Origin: Bacteroidota bacterium
GTDB lineage: Bacteria > Bacteroidota > Bacteroidia > Bacteroidales > Paludibacteraceae
Length of the DNA: 5,702 nucleotides
NCBI GenBank assembly: GCA_021804525.1
Contig: JAJZHJ010000104.1
Location: 1-5,702, forward strand
Direction: 5' to 3'
Shown here: positions 5,650 to 5,702 of the stretch, piece by piece
Layout: each line of letters starts with the position of its first letter
How positions within the stretch are numbered: position 1 is the stretch's first letter
Notes under the pieces: generated by a model
Databases searched by the model: none
What the model was told of the DNA's origin: nothing
What the model saw: only the letters and a program-made list of their open reading frames with translations
Made by a program: the position numbers and the translations under genes

Positions 5650-5702
5650 TGCGTCTTAAGCCACAACGTGGCGATAAGATTCCCAAGCATTTGGCCGTAG
5701 GT
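5646..5702 (-). other. end of an upstream reading frame carrying the same peptide
   Basis: Read leftward from the right edge, an open frame gives TYGQMLGNLIATLWLKTH and stops with TGA at 5646-5648, one base offset from the TTG at 5649. Eleven residues (MLGNLIATLWL) are identical to the start of the next frame. It could be the true C-terminus of a neighbouring gene, the broken front part of the hydrophobic-protein gene, or an artefact of assembly at a sequence end. Too little is visible to choose. Confidence 0.3.
5659..5691. repeat. 33-base direct repeat, copy 2
   Basis: This is the second perfect copy, offset by 56 bases and separated by 23 bases from copy 1. It carries the same small inverted repeat at 5660-5672. 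The offset is not a multiple of three, so the frame that reads the shared peptide here is different from that in copy 1 and ends in a stop between the copies. Confidence 0.9.

Noticed and set aside
5603..5691. Two identical 33-base units separated by 23 bases, resembling the start of a CRISPR array
   Set aside because: Only two copies are present, the spacer is short, similarity continues outside the repeat, the units encode the same peptide within reading frames, and there are no cas genes in the window.

Overview
The window looks like a fragment of a Bacteroidota chromosome, most likely from the Bacteroidales or a close relative. Four things point there: a type IX secretion (T9SS) plug-type protein, a PG_1098-like (THUMP-like) methyltransferase, a promoter matching the Bacteroidota TAnnTTTG -7 consensus, and two predicted signal peptides cleaved just before Gln. 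The left edge cuts a gene, and the right edge may too. No rRNA, tRNA, insertion sequence or CRISPR array was seen.

Region 1 (1-1440, + strand) is strikingly AT-rich and holds the 3' half of an AAA15/RloA-like ATPase gene followed 4 bases later by an RloB-family gene. This pair has the architecture of the AbiL/RloAB type of phage-defence or restriction-linked system: an OLD-like ATPase with a separate TOPRIM-like partner. A rho-independent terminator at 1399-1439 closes it.

Region 2 (1440-4800, + strand) has clearly higher GC and looks like core genome. A consensus promoter drives a probable operon: the T9SS plug-family protein, TatC of the twin-arginine translocase, and a THUMP-like class I SAM-dependent methyltransferase. 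Two of the three genes concern protein export.

Region 3 (4801-5702, - strand) converges on region 2. Reading leftward from the right edge there is a short reading-frame end, a small hydrophobic protein of unknown function, and a secreted thioredoxin-fold protein with a CDDC active site. The last two genes share an ATGA overlap, so they are probably translated together. At the right edge a 33-base sequence is present twice, 56 bases apart, and both copies encode the same peptide although they lie in different frames. This is either a recent duplication that broke or re-started a membrane-protein gene, or an assembly artefact at a sequence end.

The two places most worth following up are the RloA/RloB pair and the duplicated coding segment upstream of the membrane protein/thioredoxin pair.
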